From the NCBI GenBank assembly GCA_015231995.1, contig JADGAO010000015.1, forward strand, positions 1 to 24,625: a stretch of 24,625 nucleotides of DNA, written 5' to 3'. The position numbers and the translations under genes are program-made. Below the pieces are notes generated by a model. That model was not told the DNA's origin. It did not search any database and saw nothing but the letters and a program-made list of their open reading frames with translations. This DNA is from Nitrospinota bacterium (GTDB taxonomy: Bacteria > Nitrospinota_A > UBA7883 > JACRLM01). Of this stretch, positions 21,713 through 24,625 are shown in pieces. Every line of letters begins with the position of its first letter. Position 1 is the stretch's first letter.

Positions 21713-23050
21713 TCAGGCGGCGGCGCAGACCTTGTTGCGTCCCGTATTTTTTGCTTCATAGAGAGCTTTGTCGGCGCGGTTGATTATCAATTCGGCGTTC
21801 AAGTCTCCCTCTATCAAGGAGGCGATCCCGATTGAAGTGGTGAAGCGAAGCGGTGATGACTCCTGCATAGGCACTTCAGTGTCGGCCACAGCCTTACGCA
21901 ACCGTTCGGCGATTTCGAGAGCCTGCCTTCCGCCTGTCGCAGGCAAGATGATGGCGAACTCCTCACCGCCCATCCGGCCGATAAAGTCCACCTCGCGCAG
22001 GATGCCCTGGCACTCCTGCACAAACTTTATGAGCGTAGTATCGCCCGCTTGATGTCCATATGTGTCGTTTATCGCCTTGAAACGGTCTATATCGAGCATG
22101 AGCACGGACATGTCGCCGCCGTAACGTTTATTGCGCACGAATTCCTGTTTCGCAAGCTCCAGAAAACGCCGTCGGCTGGCGCAACCGGTGAGAAAATCGG
22201 TATTCGCCTGTTGCTCCAAACGCAATTCCAGTTCCTTGCGTTTGGTGATGTCCTGGATAACCCCCAGCATTTTGATTTTTCTCGGGTCGGGAACTTCCTG
22301 GATGGTTCCCATGATTTTCGGTTGCCTGCTTGCGCCTAAAGAGATGAGCTTGCCTATCCCGTGCACCGCCCGCGTGTTGCCGTCCGGCAAAATAATCCTA
22401 TACTCGATATCAAAGCCGCTTCCGACCAGCACCTTGCTCAGGTAGGTTGCGACCCGCTCCTTGTCGTCTGGATGGACCGATTGCATAAAAGCGTCGTAGC
22501 AGGCCATCTGGCGTTCCGGCTCGAATCCCAGTATCCGGTAAGTCTCTTCGGACCAGGCGAACTGCCCGGTATTCACATCCCATTCCCAATGTCCCAGGTG
22601 CGCTATGCCCTGGGCCATTTTAAGGCTCTCCTCGCTTTTGCTGAGGTCTTCGGCGATTTGTTTCAACTGCAACATGGAGCGATTAAGGGCCACATGGGTT
22701 TTCACCCGCGTGACCACCTCTTCTTTCTGGAACGGTTTGGTGATGTAGTCAATGCCTCCAGCCTGAAAAGCTTTTATCTTGTCTTCCATGTCTGTGGCGG
22801 CGGTTATGAAGATCACCGGAATGTCCTTCAATCGTTCGTCTTCCTTGATGCGCCGGCAGACTTCAAAACCGTCCATGCCCGGCATTCGGATATCCAGCAG
22901 GATCAATTCGGGCGCTTCGGCCCTGATGGAGCGTAACGCAAGCTCTCCGTTGTTGAAGGGACGCACTTCGTGGCCTGCCGCAGTGAGGATTTCCTTGAGT
23001 AGTTTGAGGGCGCCTGCTTCGTCGTCAACGATGAGTATTTTTCCGTTCAT
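21713..23050 (-). CDS. Response regulator with REC, PAS and GGDEF domains (diguanylate cyclase)
   Basis: This 445-residue cytoplasmic protein should make cyclic di-GMP under control of a phosphorelay. Residues 1-120 form a receiver domain with the phospho-acceptor Asp53 (LLDIRMPGMDG) and Lys105. Residues 145-275 form a PAS/PAC sensor with the GHWEWDVNTG start and ending in ITKRKELE. Residues 282-445 form a GGDEF domain with GGEEF at 361-365 and an intact inhibitory I-site REVD at 352-355. The active-site and product-inhibition motifs are complete, so it is predicted to be active. The ATG overlaps the upstream kinase stop by 4 nt (ATGA), so the kinase is its probable phosphodonor. Confidence 0.96.
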   Translation of the reverse strand: MNGKILIVDDEAGALKLLKEILTAAGHEVRPFNNGELALRSIRAEAPELILLDIRMPGMDGFEVCRRIKEDERLKDIPVIFITAATDMEDKIKAFQAGGIDYITKPFQKEEVVTRVKTHVALNRSMLQLKQIAEDLSKSEESLKMAQGIAHLGHWEWDVNTGQFAWSEETYRILGFEPERQMACYDAFMQSVHPDDKERVATYLSKVLVGSGFDIEYRIILPDGNTRAVHGIGKLISLGASRQPKIMGTIQEVPDPRKIKMLGVIQDITKRKELELRLEQQANTDFLTGCASRRRFLELAKQEFVRNKRYGGDMSVLMLDIDRFKAINDTYGHQAGDTTLIKFVQECQGILREVDFIGRMGGEEFAIILPATGGRQALEIAERLRKAVADTEVPMQESSPLRFTTSIGIASLIEGDLNAELIINRADKALYEAKNTGRNKVCAAA

Positions 23051-24625
23051 GGGGCGGGTTCCTTGAAATTTGTTTCGGACGTTTCCAAAGCTTTGAGGAT
23101 CGGAAGGTAATTGAAGCTGTTGATATGGCGAGCGAGCGATTTGGCCAGCGCGGCGTCCTGGCGTTCGACGCGAGTCATGAGTTCCGCAAGGCGCTCGACA
23201 TTCCCCAGTATCAAACCATCCGCCAGTTCCCTGCGAAGGGTTGCGGGCAATCCGGCGAGTTCCGCCGCAGGAACGAGTGCGCCAACCCCGGTGGGAGCTG
23301 TCTGTTTATAAACGTAACGAACCCCCAGATGTTTCGCCATGCAGTCGAAAATTTCCATTGGGCGGTAGGGTTTGCGCACGAAGTCATCCATGCCTATGGA
23401 GAGTATTTCCGCTCGATCCTCGGTTAACGCCGAGGCGGTGACAGCCACGATCTTAACATCCTTGCCGCCGTCCAGGGCGCGAATACGCCGCGTAGCTTCA
23501 AGCCCGTCCATCACCGGCATCCGGCGATCCATCCAGATGAAGCCCGGACGGTAGCTCTGAAACATTTTGACGGCCTCCTCGCCGTTGGCGGCCACTTTCA
23601 CTTCGAAACCGGCGTCTTCCAGCAGGCGGCGCAACAACAGCCAATTTTCCTGCTGATCTTCGACAATCATGATGCGGTATCTGGGCTGGCCGGGTTCCAG
23701 ACCGGCGACCTGAGCCGTTACGGATTGAGGGGCCGCCACCTCGCCCTCCTCCGCGCTTGTCGCCGGAATGATCGCGCGGAACAGCGAACCTTTATCCAGA
23801 ACGCTTTCTACGCCGATGCGTCCGCCCATCAGTTGCACGTACTCCTTGACGATAGCCAGCCCAAGCCCCGTGCCTTTCTGGGTGGCGGGTTTGCCCACCT
23901 GCACGAACGGCTTGAAGATATCAGCCTGATCCTCCTGGCTGACGCCGACGCCGGTATCCTCCACCTCGATAATCAGGCGGATATCTTCGACTTCCGGCTG
24001 GATTCCCATTCGCAGGATAACCTCTCCGTGGTTTGTGTACTTGATGGCGTTGTTTACAAGGTTGACGATAACCAGGCGCAATTTATCCTGATCGCCCTTT
24101 ATGAACCGGGGCAATTCGTGGGACTGATCGAGCGTCAGGCGCAACCCTTTTTCCTCGGCGCGCACCCTGAGCATGTTGGTGATATCAAGCGCCAAAGCTC
24201 CCAGGTCGAACGGCTTGATCTCCATTACGACACGGCCCGCCTCGATCTTGGCCATGTCGAGCACGTCGTTGATAAGCGAAAGAAGATGCCCTCCGCTACG
24301 GTTGATGATCTCCAGGTTTTCACGTTGCCCGTCGGTGATGTCCGGGTCGTTTCTCATCAGGTCGGAAAATCCTAGAATGGCGTTCAACGGCGTGCGCAGT
24401 TCGTGGCTCATAGTGGCCAGGAAGACGCTTTTGGCGCGATTGGCGGCTTCGGCCTGATCCTTGGCACGACGCAATTCATCCTCGGCCCGTTTGCGTTCGG
24501 TGATGTCCCGTGCGGCGGCGAAAACCCCGGCGACGGCACCGCTTTCATCCCGATAGACCGAAGCGTTGTAGAGCACATCCATGACAGCGCCGTTCCGATG
24601 GCGGATCGCCAGCGGATAATCCACG
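23047..24625 (-). CDS. Hybrid sensor histidine kinase (N-terminus beyond window)
   Basis: The frame is open to the window edge, so only the C-terminal 525 or so residues are seen. They start in a PAS/PAC domain (AARDITERKRAED). A HisKA domain follows with phospho-His74 of the visible part (MSHELRTPLNAILGF). The HATPase domain has N box NLVNNAIKYT, G1 DTGVGV and G2 GTGLGL. Next is a receiver with Asp366 (IWMDRRMPVMDG) and Lys418. The last 75 or so residues form a helical tail without an HPt-type histidine. Phosphate presumably moves to the internal receiver or to the REC-PAS-GGDEF protein encoded in overlap downstream. Confidence 0.96.
   Translation of the reverse strand, partial: VDYPLAIRHRNGAVMDVLYNASVYRDESGAVAGVFAAARDITERKRAEDELRRAKDQAEAANRAKSVFLATMSHELRTPLNAILGFSDLMRNDPDITDGQRENLEIINRSGGHLLSLINDVLDMAKIEAGRVVMEIKPFDLGALALDITNMLRVRAEEKGLRLTLDQSHELPRFIKGDQDKLRLVIVNLVNNAIKYTNHGEVILRMGIQPEVEDIRLIIEVEDTGVGVSQEDQADIFKPFVQVGKPATQKGTGLGLAIVKEYVQLMGGRIGVESVLDKGSLFRAIIPATSAEEGEVAAPQSVTAQVAGLEPGQPRYRIMIVEDQQENWLLLRRLLEDAGFEVKVAANGEEAVKMFQSYRPGFIWMDRRMPVMDGLEATRRIRALDGGKDVKIVAVTASALTEDRAEILSIGMDDFVRKPYRPMEIFDCMAKHLGVRYVYKQTAPTGVGALVPAAELAGLPATLRRELADGLILGNVERLAELMTRVERQDAALAKSLARHINSFNYLPILKALETSETNFKEPAP

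Noticed and set aside
23047..23310. C-terminal HPt domain on the hybrid kinase
   Set aside because: The tail is helical but lacks the HPt histidine motif; the only nearby histidine is in LARHINSF, which does not fit.
23725..24375. 216-codon open frame antisense to the hybrid kinase
   Set aside because: It lies fully opposite HisKA and HATPase coding sequence, and its composition is that of a reverse-complement reading.

Overview
The window is a block of housekeeping genes next to a probable chromosome origin, followed by a short accessory segment. The organism is a Gram-negative bacterium: it has a long YidC with a periplasmic domain, a full Gram-negative-type GyrB insertion, and the rpsB-tsf-pyrH-frr-uppS-cdsA-dxr run. 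The style resembles Nitrospinota, Nitrospirota or the deltaproteobacterial lineages, but I cannot fix the taxon from sequence alone. Almost all genes are on the minus strand; only thiD and one toxin-antitoxin pair are on the plus strand.

Origin-proximal half, read in the direction of transcription (descending coordinates). dnaA (10535 to 9186) is followed by a 191-bp gap packed with DnaA-box-like 9-mers, then gyrB directly, with no dnaN or recF between them. gyrB overlaps a TIM-barrel isomerase-like gene by 4 nt. After a hairpin-rich 182-bp gap come murI and rph. Next is rpmH-rnpA-yidD-yidC-jag, ending in a strong intrinsic terminator at 131-165. This group supplies ribosomal protein L34, the RNase P protein, membrane insertion factors and a KH/R3H RNA-binding protein. 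Its most unusual feature is that rpmH lies wholly inside the only open frame available to rnpA. That nested layout is otherwise known to me from Thermus.

Upper half. thiD diverges from dnaA. It converges on a tightly packed minus-strand operon of translation and envelope genes: rpsB, tsf, pyrH, frr, uppS, cdsA, dxr and a GT4-type glycosyltransferase. The rpsB gene has a structured leader of about 160 nt with a promoter upstream.

Accessory part (about 18.9-24.6 kb). This holds an intact higA with a truncated higB, a divergent Phd/RelE toxin-antitoxin pair with an operator over its promoter, a YeeE/YedE sulfur-transport-type membrane protein, and a two-gene signalling operon. The operon encodes a hybrid histidine kinase, cut by the window edge, and a REC-PAS-GGDEF diguanylate cyclase.

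A dispersed palindromic repeat family (core TGTCATTCTGAG ... GAAGAATC) occupies four intergenic gaps, and a related hairpin cluster occupies a fifth. All five lie just downstream of gene stops, in the manner of REP elements. I saw no rRNA, tRNA, CRISPR array or insertion sequence.
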